DNA of 64,000 bases from Pachypanchax playfairii (Eukaryota > Chordata > Actinopteri > Cyprinodontiformes > Aplocheilidae). Below the pieces are notes generated by a model, which saw only the letters and a program-made list of their open reading frames with translations, was not told the DNA's origin and did not search any database. Positions 48,082 through 60,899 of this stretch are shown here, piece by piece (the first letter of the stretch is position 1; each line of letters starts with the position of its first letter). The stretch is taken from positions 301,234 through 365,233 of the forward strand of contig SSNP01000082.1 in NCBI GenBank assembly GCA_006937955.1. The letters are read 5' to 3'. A program made the position numbers and the translations under genes.

Positions 48082-51000
48082 ATGGCCGAGAGTGCGGAAC
48101 TGAAGGTAAAGCAAGTTCTTACATTAGCTTGACAAATGAACGTTTCACTCACACAGACTCGAATTTCCCCACATAGCACTACCATTATTTGATAGTAGAC
48201 ACCTGAACTGGGTTGTTAAGGGAGCATAAAACAACAAAACAGCGGAGTAGCAGAAGCCAGACAACTGTTAGCCTCTCTGCTAGCTCGTTAGCATTAGCTT
48301 TGTTATTGTTGCCGACGCTCCGTTAGATTGTGTTAAATAACGATAAGACGTTTACCATAATAACTAGAGTTGAACGTCATATCCCTGCCAACCATTTCAG
48401 TCCAACAGTGCCGTAGTCAAATTTACTTTACATTCAAATTGAATTACCTTACATGCAACAGTGAGTGTTGTAAAATGGGCTATGTCTATTCCCTGGAAGC
48501 TGAGTGCAGGTGGACTTGCTTTATTGGTTCTTTTTGCAAAATGACTGTATTCTTATTTAGTAGCGTTCCTTCTTGTGTAAAGCACATCAGCGGTATTTTT
48601 TGAAAAACGCAAATTACAGGTAAAATAAAGAATTAGTTTTCTTTTCGGTCAGATTGGAAGTATCAGACAGGCGGGGTTAGCTGGAAATGCTAACATAATC
48701 TGCGTTGATTTCTCTCACTTCCCTTTCTGCTCAAACTGGTAATCACTTGTTAACTACCTGTAAAGCGTTTATATAGTGAACCTTTTTTTCTTGGGAACTG
48801 TATGACAGTCCAGCTAGTGTCACAACTGACACTTCTCCTTTGCAGCACACAGTTATTTTAGCTTTATTAAAGGACGTTTGTTTGTTTTATTACAAAAAAA
48901 AAGCTTTTGATAATATCAGACCGTATATTGATATTGTTTAATATATTGTCTTACTGCTTATATCTTGATACATACGATATTTAAATTGGTTACAACCGTA
49001 CAGTGTTTACATGTAATGAAAGGTTTTTTTGTATTGGCATGTATTTGGTTTATCAATGGTCTTAAGGAGTTTGTTTAAACATGTGCAGTGGAATTTATAA
49101 CATGCATATCAAACATTACAATCATACACACATAATGAGAATAAAGTTTTTCTCATCCTGTGAGCTAATTGAGCGATCTAGCTGTAGTGTAAAAATGTTT
49201 GTCAAAAAAACATTACAACACGCCCAGCATTTACAGAATTGACAATGACAATTTATTTTATTACCTCTGCGACACAGAGGCCGTCATTTGATTCATGACC
49301 TTATATTGTGTTTTTAATATTTTCTTTCTTTTTAAAGGTTGCAACATGTGTAATTAGTTAAAGCTGCATCTTAAGTAATTCTGTTCTTTTTGCATCTTGT
49401 TGCAGTACAAAAGATGGTTTTCTTTTGTAAAAGACTCTGGTACAGTATTCTGAGCTATTTAGTTAAAGATTAAACGACTCCAGTGTTATCCCAAGAAGAA
49501 GTCTTTGGCTGCTTTCATGTGCATGAGAAAGAATGTAGATGTCTTAAGAAAATGGAGCACATGTACATTTAAAAGTCTGAAGTCAAGACAACAGATGAAG
49601 GCATTTTTGAACCTAGTGGATTAAACTGAACATTTTCAAGCTGTTTTAGATTTGTTTTCCCTGCTCTTCATTTTTCACCAGCAAATGGTAATGAGCCTTC
49701 GAGTTTCTGAGCTCCAAGTGTTGTTGGGCTATGCAGGACGTAATAAGCACGGGCGCAAACATGAACTTTTGACCAAAGCTCTCCACCTACTCAAGGCTGG
49801 CTGCAGTCCTGCTGTGCAGATGAAGATCAAAGAACTCTACAGACGACGCTTCCCAACCAAAATGGTTTCGCCAGTGGACCTAGCTCTTCCCGTTGTTCAC
49901 TCTCCATCCAGCTTACCCGCAGGCCTCGCCCAGCTGGGATTCGACAGCCACGGTTCTCCATCACCACTGTTGCCTGTTTCTCTACTTGGACCTAAGCACG
50001 AGCTGACTCTGCCTCACCTGCCCTCTGCCCTGCACCCTGTACACCCAGATGTCAAGCTGCAGAGATTGCCATTCTACGACGTGCTGGATGAGCTGATCAA
50101 GCCAACCAGCCTGGGTGAGTCCAAAGTGTCCTGTTTAGCTGTGCGTACAGTGATAACGCTTCTCCCCCTTATGCAGAACATTTATACTTTGTGATTGTAG
50201 TTATCAACAGAAATGATTGTGATACTATGGCTGTGTAATTTCTATAGTTTCCTTTCTGATTGTTTGGTTTGGCTTTTTGAAGCTTCAGACAACAGCCAGC
50301 GGTTCCAGGAAGCTTGTTATGCCTTCGCATTAACGCCACAGCAAGTTCAACAGATCAGCAGTTCCATGTAAGTAAGAAAACCTGTTGCAAACTGTCTATA
50401 ACTGTAACCAAAAAATGAACAGGAAAACTGTCATTATGATGCTCTTTAATATTTTCCTGCCGATCTTACATTGTAGTGATGTTGTGTAATTAAATGTTTG
50501 GTGAAGGTTGAGTTTTATTCCTTATTGTTCTTGTAGGGACATATCTGGGACCAAATGTGACTTTGCAGTTCAAGTACAGTTAAGGTATGTTGTCTCAGTC
50601 ATCACTGTTAAAGGAGTGAGTTTAATATCAACGTCTCTGCATTTCTATTTTAAAGTAACCAAAAGTAGCAGCAACATTTAAACTTCACTTTTCTTTGAAG
50701 GGTTTTCTAAATGTCTCTGTCTTTTTTATTTATCTCACTGTAAATTTAAAACTCAACCTAAAATTGTCTGAATTTAATTGAAAGCTCTGAATATTAAGTC
50801 GAATATTCTGAAAGGTCATGTTCTGGATTTTGAAGCAAAAGATGCGCAGTCACTTCCAGTGTCCTAATAAGACTCTTTTGCACAATTTAACTTTAAAATC
50901 AGCAGAATTTGAACTTCAGCACTTTGCATTAAAAAGAGGCTACTTTACTGTTCGAGGGAATAACATGCCTGAAACATTTCAATGCGTTATCCGTGGAATT

Positions 51001-54000
51001 CATTGTGTTTGTTTTTCAGATTTTGCTTATCAGAGACGAGCTGTCCACAGGAGGACCATTTCCCCCCCAATCTGTGTGTGAAGGTTAATGGCAAACCCTG
51101 TAATCTCCCGGTGAGTTCATGCACTTTTTCCAAACATCTTCTCTAAATATCTGCGTTTTATCCTGCTTTTTGTTCAAAAAGTGTTGTTGATGTCTGCAGG
51201 GATATCTTCCTCCCACCAAAAATGGCGTTGAACCCAAAAGGCCCAGTCGACCTATTAACATAACTTCTCTTGTTCGGCTGTCCACTACAGTCCCAAACAC
51301 GATTGTGGTGTCTTGGACTTCAGAGATTGGAAGGGTAAAACTGCAGCACTAGAATTAGTCTTCATCAAACAGTGTTTGAATCGACCTTGTGACACGTTTA
51401 TGACACATGTCTTTGTTTCTTTGATCAGAGTTTTTCGATGGCGGTGTATTTAGTAAGACAGCAGTCGTCTGCAGTGTTGTTGCAAAGACTACGGGCCAAA
51501 GGAATCAGGAACCCAGACCACTCGAGAGCCCTGAGTGAGTACACAATCTACTCTGTATTAAAAAGCACTAATTACTTTGACTTCACATGTTGTTACTTGT
51601 ATCACTTTGTGCTGTTAAATCTCATAATTACAAACATTTTCAGGTTATAAGAACTACAATTAAAGAACTATTACTTATTTGAACTTCACTATTGTGTATG
51701 CAGCTGATGTGGTTTTCACAGAAACAACCGTTCGTTCCTTCCATGGAACGTATTTGAAGGTGACAACAGTTTGTCCTGGAGGTCCATCTAAACCCGCTTT
51801 TACTTAATCTGCTACAAACTTCTTTTATCTTCATGAAATACGAGAATCAGCTGTAAATTTAACAGAATCTTAGCAAATTCTCACATATGTAAACATGTTA
51901 AAGGCAGAAATGTCTGTCTGAATGTTGTCCAAAAATATTGAAAGGTTTGATTCTTGAGTTTATGTTTTCTATTTATTTTATCCTTTACTCATGTGTTTAT
52001 GTGTATTTTTGTATTCTTTTTGGTGACATGAGCTTGGCTGTTACTGTCTTATCATAGAAGATCTGAATAATGTTCTTTATTCTATTTCTGTGTTCCTGGT
52101 TTAATCAGTACTCTGATTTATTCATAGTAAGAATAAAAGAACTGTGATGAAGCTTTCTCTTTCTTTTTTTCATCTCACAGTCAAAGAGAAACTGACAGCT
52201 GACCCAGAGAGTGAGATCGCTACCACCAGTCTACGAGTGTCTCTTCTGTGTCCTGTAAATATTATTTATCATCCTTCTGTTCAGTTTGTTCTGTGAATAC
52301 ATTAAACCTGCGTATTGATCAACATCTGTTAATAATTGAATCAGTTGTTCAGAGAGTCTGGACCAAGATAAAACAAAGAAAGTTATTTTTTAGTGACAGG
52401 CAGGTTTATTTAAGGTGTAAGGTTCATGTTTGTCTTAAAAAGAAGCAACGCGTGGTACTGAGGAGTCGGTTCTTGTGTTTTCTGTGTTAAAGTTGGGAAA
52501 GATGAGGCTGACTATTCCCTGCCGGTCAATAACGTGCTCACACCTCCAGTGCTTCGACGCTACACTTTATATTCAAATGAATGAGAAGAAGCCGACATGG
52601 GTGTGTCCAGTCTGTGATAAGAAGGCACCGTACGAGCACCTTATCATTGACGGGTGAGTACAACACAGACTTACACCTTAGATCGGTTTGGTTCTTTCAA
52701 AATAATTATTATTAAAACGATTGTACTGTGTCCCCCCCGCATCTTCTAAATGCTGCTCTTTGTTTACTATTTACTTTGTTTAATGTGTAGATATTTTCAC
52801 GTTACTGGGGAGAGATTGTGTAAATAGCATTAAAATGGCCTGCTGCTTTTCCAGGTTGTTCATGGAGATCTTAAGTAGCTGCTCTGACTGTGATGAAATT
52901 CAGTTTAAGGAAGATGGAAGCTGGGCCCCCATGAAGTCGAAGAAGGAAGTGCAGGAGGTGTCTGCTTCCTACAATGGTATCGACGGCGGTGTGTAGCCTG
53001 CGTTTACAAAATCTCACAGTCTGATTCTCTTTGTGATCAGCGAGCAGAGTGTGAGTTTCTGTTCTGTTTGTAGATTTGTCTAGAACAGAATCTCACGAGC
53101 AGAAACGGGGATCATCTCAAGACAACAACAAGAAAGTGGATGTGATTGATCTGACACTGGACAGCTCCTCGGAAGACGAGCAGGAGGACGAACCACCTCC
53201 AAAAAGAGTCTGCCCCTCGCTGTCGCCGGTCTCTCCACCTGCAAACAAAGGGTGAGCGGCCAAATCCTGTGATCAGATGAGCGTAAACACTTTCTCTTTT
53301 ACGTTGTTTGTGTTCAGTTTTTTCTGGCTCCTTCTTTTATCTCTGAGCTGCATTGTTTTCTCTCAGAGTGCTGAACCTGCACAACCAAGCTTCCCCCGTG
53401 CCCAGAGCTCCCAGCATGCCCCCTGTGGAGAACAGCTACATTCCTCCGCCACCACCTCTTATTCAGGACTACCGCCATTATTATCACACAAGTGACCTGC
53501 CAGGTAGAATAGAAAAACCTACCTTTTAACATATTTTACTGTTTAAATCAAATTATAAATGTAAGTTATCAGTTTATTTCAAAATCAAATAATTTGAGTA
53601 TCTTTTTTTTCCTACAGATCTAAATTTCTTCTCTTTCCTCCAAGGTGACAATCAGGTACGTTACTATACAAGCTGTAGTACTTGTGATATTTTTTCCTGA
53701 CTTTATCATACTTATATCAACTCCTAGTAAAAAGAGTTTTATTACACACTTCCAGCTAAAGAAATACCTTTTCAAGGTTGTCTCGCACATTCTGCCCAAT
53801 ATGACACCCAATAAATATGACAAAGCACTTCAGTAATGGCTGAGTAACTTTCAAACTGGCTGTAATTGTGCATCTTTTTTGCTTTAGGGAATCTGAATTT
53901 AATGATTATTTTATAACTGTTGCAATAAAACACATTTATTACCAACCCAGTGGTGCTGCTTTGTTGCTCTATGATTTATTCTCAATCCCATACAAACATA

Positions 54001-54462
54001 TTTTTATAGTGTCAAATAAAGTTTATTTCTTTTTATGTTCCTGAACTTGATGGCGGTGGTTAATGTGCGCATCAAGCTGCTGAACAGAAAGTTTAGCTTT
54101 TGTGTAACAGTAACTGTTCTTTGTTCTTTTAGCATTACAACATGGTGATGGCTGCCGCGGCGGCTGCTTCAGCTTCTGCACCAGAGGACCACGACCTGCT
54201 TCTTAACCGTTTCCTGCCCTACGGCTCCCCTCAGATGTTACGGGAGCAGCCGGGAACCCCCGGGAGCAGCACGCTGGCAACAACCAACGGGGGCAGCAAC
54301 AGCGGCAGCACCAGTAGTTTGGTGTCTTCCAGCAGTCTACGGGACCGTGACAAAGACAGAAACAGTCACAGCATTTCGGGACTATCACGGTCCTCCATGG
54401 AGGCGGCAGCGGCTGCAGCAGCCATTTATGGCTCCATATCTGACGTTATCTCTCTTGACTAA
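48082..54462 (+). CDS. pias1: Pias1, SP-RING SUMO E3 ligase
   Basis: Fourteen coding exons: 48082-48105, 49682-50114, 50283-50367, 50537-50584, 51020-51110, 51200-51334, 51429-51534, 52181-52254, 52493-52653, 52855-52988, 53074-53251, 53367-53503, 53618-53655, 54133-54462. The total is 657 aa (human 651). The protein starts MAESAELKQMVMSLRVSELQ. It has a SAP DNA-binding domain at about 11-45 with LQVLL (an LxxLL motif), the PINIT domain (RPINITSL), and an SP-RING at about 320-400 with CR(S)ITCSHLQC and WVCPVCDKKAPYEH. A SUMO-interacting motif VIDLTL (454-459) is followed by an acidic SSSEDEQEDE, and the tail is Ser/Ala-rich, ending ISDVISLD. It transfers SUMO from UBC9 to nuclear proteins and inhibits STAT1. 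All zinc-ligand positions I can recognise are kept. The closeness to human PIAS1 rather than PIAS2-4 is from remembered sequence. Confidence 0.97.
48106..49681 (+). other. pias1: pias1 intron 1 (1576 bp)
   Basis: Opens with donor GTAAAG after the eight-codon first exon and closes with acceptor TTTTCACCAG. AT-rich, no mobile element recognised. An E-box/GC-rich start (48110-48330) is probably part of the promoter region. Confidence 0.7.
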
Positions 54463-56079
54463 ACCCACACAGAACTGAAGCACAAGGGAGACCTCAAACG
54501 GGAGATTTTTGTAAATAACAAAGTGGAAGATGAAAGACAAGTGCTATGTACAGAGAGGAAAATCTATTTTCAATTTTACTTATCACATGTATATAAACTT
54601 GGGACGCTTCCTGTCCGTTGCGTTACTTCCGTTGATATTTTTCTGTGAATAATGAAGACTTTTTCACACCTCCTCATGTGGTCTTTTGATTATATTGTAC
54701 CTTTTGTACCTGTTTTTACAATTTTCGTTTCAATATTTTATGTCAGTGGCATTATTTCAGCACACATGCACATATTTAGAATCTAAAGAAAACGGGATTC
54801 TTTATGTTCTAAGTGCTCTTGGTTCTGTTATAATGCTTTGACAGCAGAACGATCTGGCTTTCCTTTTGTTCTTTGCCATCATTGTAGATTTATTTTCCCT
54901 AAAATATTCATGCTGTGGTTGATATTTTTAAATAATTATTTATGATGTAAGTTATATTGGGTGTGTGCTTTTTTTTTCTGAAAGAGACATTTTAAGAAGC
55001 ACACATCACGTCTGTCGAAACTGTTGCCACTAGAAACGCAGGAGCACGTGCGAGATCCTTCTGTTGTCATATTTTCGTTCTGTCTCGCTTATTTTATTCA
55101 AATCAAATATTTTATTGCCCAGACTGTATGTAGAATACATATAAATTGGGAGTAAGTCAGTATTGTAAGATCAGCTTGTTTCATCGTGTAAATGAAGAGA
55201 ACTGGTCTAGCAAGCACCCATAATTGGACCTTTATATAGTTTATTTTGTCTATTATACATAGAAAACTACACAGGAACGACCCGCTGACAGATTTCTGTT
55301 CCACTCTCAAGACTTGGCTAGTTTCTGGTCTAATTGAAGTTTGTTTTTTCATTGAAAAGCTGCAACTGCTCAGAGTTTATACCATTTCATTTTATTGTAG
55401 CACTTGTTTGTTATTTTAAAGTAAAATCTGTGGAACGGTGAGTTACAGTTCACACGATTCATACCCTTCTTTCTTTTTGTGTGTGTGTTTTAATGTATTT
55501 GCAACAGCCTTTACAATAACTGTGATAGCTTAGGCTTTGTGAATCACAAACTGCTTTTTGCCCCAGAGGTTAAAAGTCATTGAAATTATAATAGAGGCCT
55601 CCTTTTTTTTTCTTTGACTCGTGCTTATAATTAGGATTATTTATTATCATATATATTTTTCGCATCAGTTTGACTCGTAAATATGCATTGCTGTCATTGT
55701 ATGTGAAATTTCTTTTGTAATTATATAATTATTCCTATTTAAAAATGTCACTGTTGCTTGACATGCATTGTAACTTTTTTTTTTTTTTAGTTTCTGTCTC
55801 TTTGCTATCAGATGATGTCAATAACTCAATAGAAGCTTTGATCAGTTTTGAAAAGCTAGAAGGTTTACTGTCCTGATTGATATGTACAAAAATTAAACCC
55901 ATACAAGGAATTCATCTTTGAAGGCCTAGTTGTTCTAAATATCTAAATATTTCGTTAGAATCCATAAAATAGAGAAATTAAAAGTTACTAAAGGTTGGTT
56001 GCAGGTTTAGTCCCTACAGTGTAAAACATCAGGTTTTGTTTTAGATGTGCTTTTTATTATTTTCAATAATCTTAGTGAC
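54463..56079 (+). other. pias1: pias1 3' UTR (probable)
   Basis: AT-rich, non-repetitive sequence without coding potential. A long 3' UTR is usual for this gene. The part near 55620-55760 (for example AAATATGCATTGCTGTC) is balanced and could hold conserved regulatory sites. Confidence 0.5.
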
Positions 56080-56085
56080 AATAAA
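56080..56085 (+). terminator. pias1: Poly(A) signal AATAAA, likely pias1 distal site
   Basis: AATAAA in GACAATAAATGAATC, about 1.6 kb after the stop. No stronger canonical signal was noticed between it and the stop. Confidence 0.4.
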
Positions 56086-56650
56086 TGAATCAAACTCCAT
56101 TTCAGTCAACAATTAAATATTATGAAATTTTACACTGAAAAATCCTCAAAATTTCAAATTAAGTACAACACATCTGCTGGTTTTTTCACTTTATGCTCAT
56201 CTGGACATATGAGGAGAAAAAAACAAAATATTACGCCCTTTTGTAAAAACCTGCAAAAGGTTTGCAAGATCCTAACTTACCTATGTGAAGTCCTTAGTTA
56301 CTTTTGAGAGTTTATACAAAAGCTTTGCAACACACACTGGCTTTGGGACCATCGTCTGTACAGATTAAAGTGGTTTTGTTTTAAAAAGTCAGGTCTAACT
56401 TAAAACTTTAGGTGAATTTTCACATAACTAAACCATATTTGTTTTTTCTTCAGTGTTCCTTACAGAACTCTGTACTGCAGATTAACTGGGTTTAAATCAT
56501 GATTCATGGGTTCATTCTGAGGACACGCTACAAACTGGTTTTGTAATTCCTTCTCTTTACCAGCTGGGGGCGACAGTTCGCCACGCTGTTTCCTAACCAC
56601 CATAAGAAGAAGAAAAATTGTATGACATAGCGGCGCCGTTCTGGACTGGA

Positions 56651-56689
56651 ATGGGACCTAACGATTTCCCCCATATTTTGATAGTTTAA
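56651..56689 (+). promoter_or_regulatory. Upstream ORF before the morf4l1 start
   Basis: ATG at 56651 opens a 12-codon frame (MGPNDFPHILIV) closed by TAA at 56687-56689, seven bases before the main ATG at 56697. A second, out-of-frame ATG at 56693 (ATGAATGG) overlaps the main start and reaches a stop just inside exon 2. Both matter only if the transcript starts upstream of 56651. Confidence 0.4.
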
Positions 56690-56696
56690 TCCATGA

Positions 56697-59583
56697 ATGG
56701 CGCCGAAACAGGACCCGAAACCGAAATTTCAAGAAGGTATTTATATGTTTGTTTCATTTGTTGTTTTGTCTGCTGAGGGCGCGTGAAGGTTCCGAGATGT
56801 TTCCTTAAATAGCCTCGGAGCGGCTAGTGGTGTTAGCTTTTGTTGTTAGGATGAGAAAATAAAACAAACTATCTGTTTTATTCACCACGTTAATTATTTA
56901 TCAACTCTTGTCTTTACGATACAACCCACTGCTTCCTTAAAATGTGCTTTAAGTGGAATTTGCGTTCCTGGAGGATTTTACCGCTCTCTGACTCACCGAG
57001 CTAACTGTTAGCCGACTGTTCACTATCGAAATGTGTTTATTATTCCTGTATATTAATAACAAGATTACAGTCTTTTAGTAATAACACTAAAACAATCAAG
57101 TTAGGTTTGTTGAAAGTAAAAGTTTTTTTTAATTTAATTCAAGGAAAAGTGCTTATGAAAACCACTTTTAAGAGACTTAGAAGATTGTCTGGATGTTTGG
57201 CAGCAGATTACAAGCTATCTGCTTTGTTCTCAGGTGAAAGAGTGCTGTGTTTTCATGGGCCGCTGCTTTACGAAGCTAAGGTATGTTTCTACCATGAGAT
57301 GCTCTCTGGCATCCTCCACCATGTGTCTCATAGTATATAGATGGTGAACTCTGCTTCTCTTTGCAGTGTGTAAAAATAAACATCAAGGATAAACAAATCA
57401 AGTACTTCATTCATTACAGTGGTTGGAACAAAAAGTAAGTTTTCAGCTGTGAGAGGTTAATAAAATCTGTTTGGTTAGTTTTCGCAACTTGAATGTTCGT
57501 TTTCTCTGATGTTTTCCAGCTGGGACGAATGGGTCCCTGAAAGTAGGGTGCTGAAGTATGTGGACAGTAATCTTCAGAAACAGAAAGAGCTTCAGAGGGC
57601 CAATCAGTAAGTTTACAGTTTGTATCTGTGAATGTTTGTTAAAATAATCCACTGAACGTAAACAACTAGCATTGTGTTGTTTTGTTTTTTCTTTGCAGAG
57701 ACCATTATGTAGAAGGGAGGATGAGGGGAGCTGCACCAAATAAGAAGATACCTGCTGCACCGCAGAAAAATGATGGGTGAGTGATCGTCTTATGTCTCTC
57801 CTCGTCATCCGGTTCTCCTTTAAACTGCATTTCAAATGATTCCTGTCCTTGCAGGAAATCTAAAAAGAACAAACAGAAGGGTGAGTATATCTGACTCACA
57901 CAGGCATTAAAACACATGAACGTGATACTTCTGTGGTGATTTAATAATGGTTTAGTGTGTTTTGTGTGTGTGCAGCTCCTGGAGCAGGAGAAGGGACGAG
58001 TTCAGGAGGAGACCCGACCCACCCTCCTCGAAAGAAGAGAGCGCGCGTTGATCCAACAGTTGAAAGTGTAAGAAGTCAAAGGTGTTGCTTCAAATTACCT
58101 AAAAGAAAAGTTCATGACCGAAAGTTTGTAAACATGAAGTTGTTTGTCCCGTCTGTTTAGGAGGAGACCTTCATAAACCGAGTGGAGGTTAAAGTGAAAA
58201 TCCCAGAGGAGCTGAAACCGTGGCTCGTTGATGACTGGGACCTGATTACGCGTCAGAAACAAGTAGCCACCCCCTTCTTATAGGCTTCATTCTAACATGT
58301 ACTCACAGTATCACTCATACCAGGGTTTTTAATGTGGTTTGTACTTTCAGCTTTTCCATCTACCAGCCAAAAAGAATGTGGACGCTGTTCTTGAAGATTA
58401 TGCAAACTACAAGAAATCAAGAGGAAACTCTGACAGCAAGTAAAAAAAACAAAAAAAAGAAAACAAAAGAGAACATCAACACTGAAAAACATTTATAAGG
58501 AATATCTGTTGCTCTGTTGTTTTTATTGTGGTAATTTATCTTCTCTGGACTGTTAAGGGAGTTTGCTGTAAACGAGGTGGTTGCTGGTATCAGAGAATAT
58601 TTCAACGTCATGTTGGGAACACAACTTCTCTACAAATTTGAGAGGCCTCAGTATGCAGACGTCCTGGCCAACCATCCTGATACATCTATGTCTCAGATCT
58701 ACGGAGCTCCTCACCTACTCAGACTCTTCGGTAAAAACACATTGTCACAGGAATGTTGTTTATTTTGACAGGTGGATAGGAAAGGTTTAAAATGATCCAA
58801 TATGCACAGACAGCAAAAGCTTCTGCAGCGGCTCAAAAACTTTAAAGCATTTTTTTTTGCCAATTATTTGGCTCAGATGTGAAAATAAAAACCGGGTCTT
58901 GCAACTGATTAATGCAACAAGAAGAAGAAAGAAGTTTCATCTGTTCAGAAAAAAAAAGAATCAGATTCACCTAATGGTTCATAAATAGTGTCTGGCATAA
59001 ACAAATAAGTGCAGCTCAACCAAAACTGTAGTTTTATTTTATTTTTTTATATTTTCAAAATAAAACTGCAATTAAAACGTGGATTAAAACAACATTTTTC
59101 GGTTGGTGTTTTGCTGAAAAATGGGCCCTGCCTGCAAAAACAGCAGCAGCTACCAGTAAAAGTTGCTTCCCAGTGTGAGTCACATAAGCGCGGTCTCTTC
59201 ACATGTTAAAGCGTGTGGCAGCATGTTGTGCGTGTTGCAGTCTCTGGCAGATAAACATGTACATGAAGGTTGTTTCTTTTCTTACATAAACATCTTGGAT
59301 TTGATCCTTTTTGCTCTGTTTGTTTTTTTGAAAGTGAGAATTGGAGCCATGTTGGCGTACACTCCCCTGGATGAGAAGAGCCTTGCACTATTGCTCAGTT
59401 ATTTACAAGACTTCCTCAAGTAAGAACCGAGAAACCTTTCAGTAAGTGTCACACGACGAACCGGCGGCAGACGTAACAGCCTTGTTGTTTCTTTCCAGGT
59501 ATCTTGTGAAGAACTCAGCATCACTCTTCAATGCGAGTGACTATGAAGTCGCTCCTCCAGAGTATCACCGAAAGGCAGTTTAA
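56697..59583 (+). CDS. morf4l1: Morf4l1 (MRG15), chromodomain/MRG chromatin protein
   Basis: Twelve coding exons: 56697-56736, 57234-57280, 57367-57434, 57520-57606, 57699-57776, 57855-57880, 57976-58067, 58161-58262, 58351-58439, 58558-58730, 59335-59419, 59499-59583. The total is 323 aa, the same as the short human isoform. The start MAPKQDPKPKFQEG is the family start. The chromo-barrel/Tudor-knot domain spans about 12-62 (ERVLCFHGPLLYEAK, HYSGWNKNWDEWVPE). A basic linker holds the nuclear signal RKKRARVDPTVE at about 134-145. The MRG domain spans about 150-323 (ELKPWLVDDWDLI, YGAPHLLRLFVRIG, SDYEVAPPEYHRKAV). It binds methylated H3K36 and is a subunit of NuA4/TIP60 acetyltransferase and Sin3 deacetylase complexes. 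It also binds PALB2 and splicing factors. No broken exon or missing key residue was seen. Confidence 0.97.
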
Positions 59584-59928
59584 GTTTGTTTTTGAAGTTT
59601 GGACAGGACATTTTTAAACTGTCAAAAAGATGCGACTTCACCAAAACCCCTTTTGGAAGAAGCCTTTTAGTGAGATTCAAGGAAGAATCAGATCCACATG
59701 TCTAAGTAGTTTTTGGACACTCTTTTTGTTTGTTTTTTTCTCGAGGAAAGCTGCTGGGTACACGTTTTTCTGTATTGGTATATTTTTGAGTACCACTTTT
59801 TGTTTCTTTGATACTTTTATTGTCTGACGTTAACCAACATTTCAAAAAAGGATTTCATCATGATCCCATCTGTTTCAACTTGATACAGATGCTGGTTAAA
59901 TTAGTCTCGCAGGCTGTTATCATTTTCT

Positions 59929-59934
59929 AATAAA
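59929..59934 (+). terminator. morf4l1: Poly(A) signal AATAAA of morf4l1
   Basis: AATAAA in TTTCTAATAAAATC, about 350 bp after the stop, followed by a T/GT-rich stretch (TTTTTATTCTGTAGTTGGTC). Confidence 0.75.
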
Positions 59935-59939
59935 ATCTT

Positions 59940-60739
59940 TTTATTCTGTAGTTGGTCTGTTTTCATTTCCTGAGCTGATAAAATTCTGTGGAAAATATTT
60001 GTTATATTGTCCAATTAATAAACGAAGACTCAGACAACCTTCTGTTGAAAAGAAAAGTAATTACGATCCAGTTTTCCAGTATTTTAGGGCTGAAAGTCCC
60101 GCCCATGTATCGTAAAATGGTCATGAACAAGTTACAGCTAAAATATTTCGAAAAATGATATTTGGACTTACAGCAGTAGTATGAGACCAACAGAAAGCAA
60201 CATGTGGAAGGAATGATCCGTAATATTTTTATTTTCAAGTCAACAATGTTCTGTTTATTTTCATGTGCTTGTACTAGAACCAAGCACTAGGGGGCGGTAC
60301 TGGACATCCAGTAATATATATACGGTCTTTACATTTATTTGGACCTGAATCCTTAAAATACTGAATAAAACTTGAATATTAATATTATATTTAATGAGAA
60401 AAACAGAGTATCTGTGTTTTAATCTTCAGAAACTTTAAATAAAGACTTTAGAATAGATTTATTTAAAGTTTTTTTCCTGCCTTTACACTCAATCAAGTCA
60501 AAATCATTTATTAAAATCTAAAATTCAGCAAATTTCACAATTTATTGTCCCCTTTTAAAAGCTATTTGTTGTTAATAAAAAATAAAAGCTGCTGCAGATG
60601 CCAGTTTATCCTATTTTTTCTGATTTAATATTACATGTAAGAGACATATTGGACTGCAGGTAGCTCACTGTAGAGTTAGAATATTTATCCATGCTGACAG
60701 TTTGCACTGATCTGTAAACCTGTATGTACATTGTTCATC
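59940..60739. other. Intergenic, AT-rich; CTCF-like site at 60284-60297
   Basis: GCACTAGGGGGCGG at 60284-60297 fits the CTCF core except for its first base. The rest is AT-rich with no gene. Confidence 0.4.
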
Positions 60740-60892
60740 ACTGGTGTTCAATCCTGGTTCTCAAGGGCCCCATTCTGCATCTTTTAGTTGTTTCCTCATC
60801 TCAACACACCTGGTTCTACAGTTTACCTGCTCAGCGAGTTCTATAGAAGCCTGTTAATCAAACCAGGTGAGTTGGAGCAGAAAAACATCTAG
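60740..60892. repeat. Dispersed teleost repeat with inverted-repeat ends
   Basis: AATCCTGGTTCTCAAGGGCC, TTTTAGTTGTTTCCTC and CAACACACCTGGTT are mirrored by AACCAGGTGAGTTGGAGCAG and GAAAAACATCT. It is a short copy of a common fish MITE that normally reads CCTGCTCCAACACACCTGATT near one end. Confidence 0.65.
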
Positions 60893-60899
60893 AATACTC

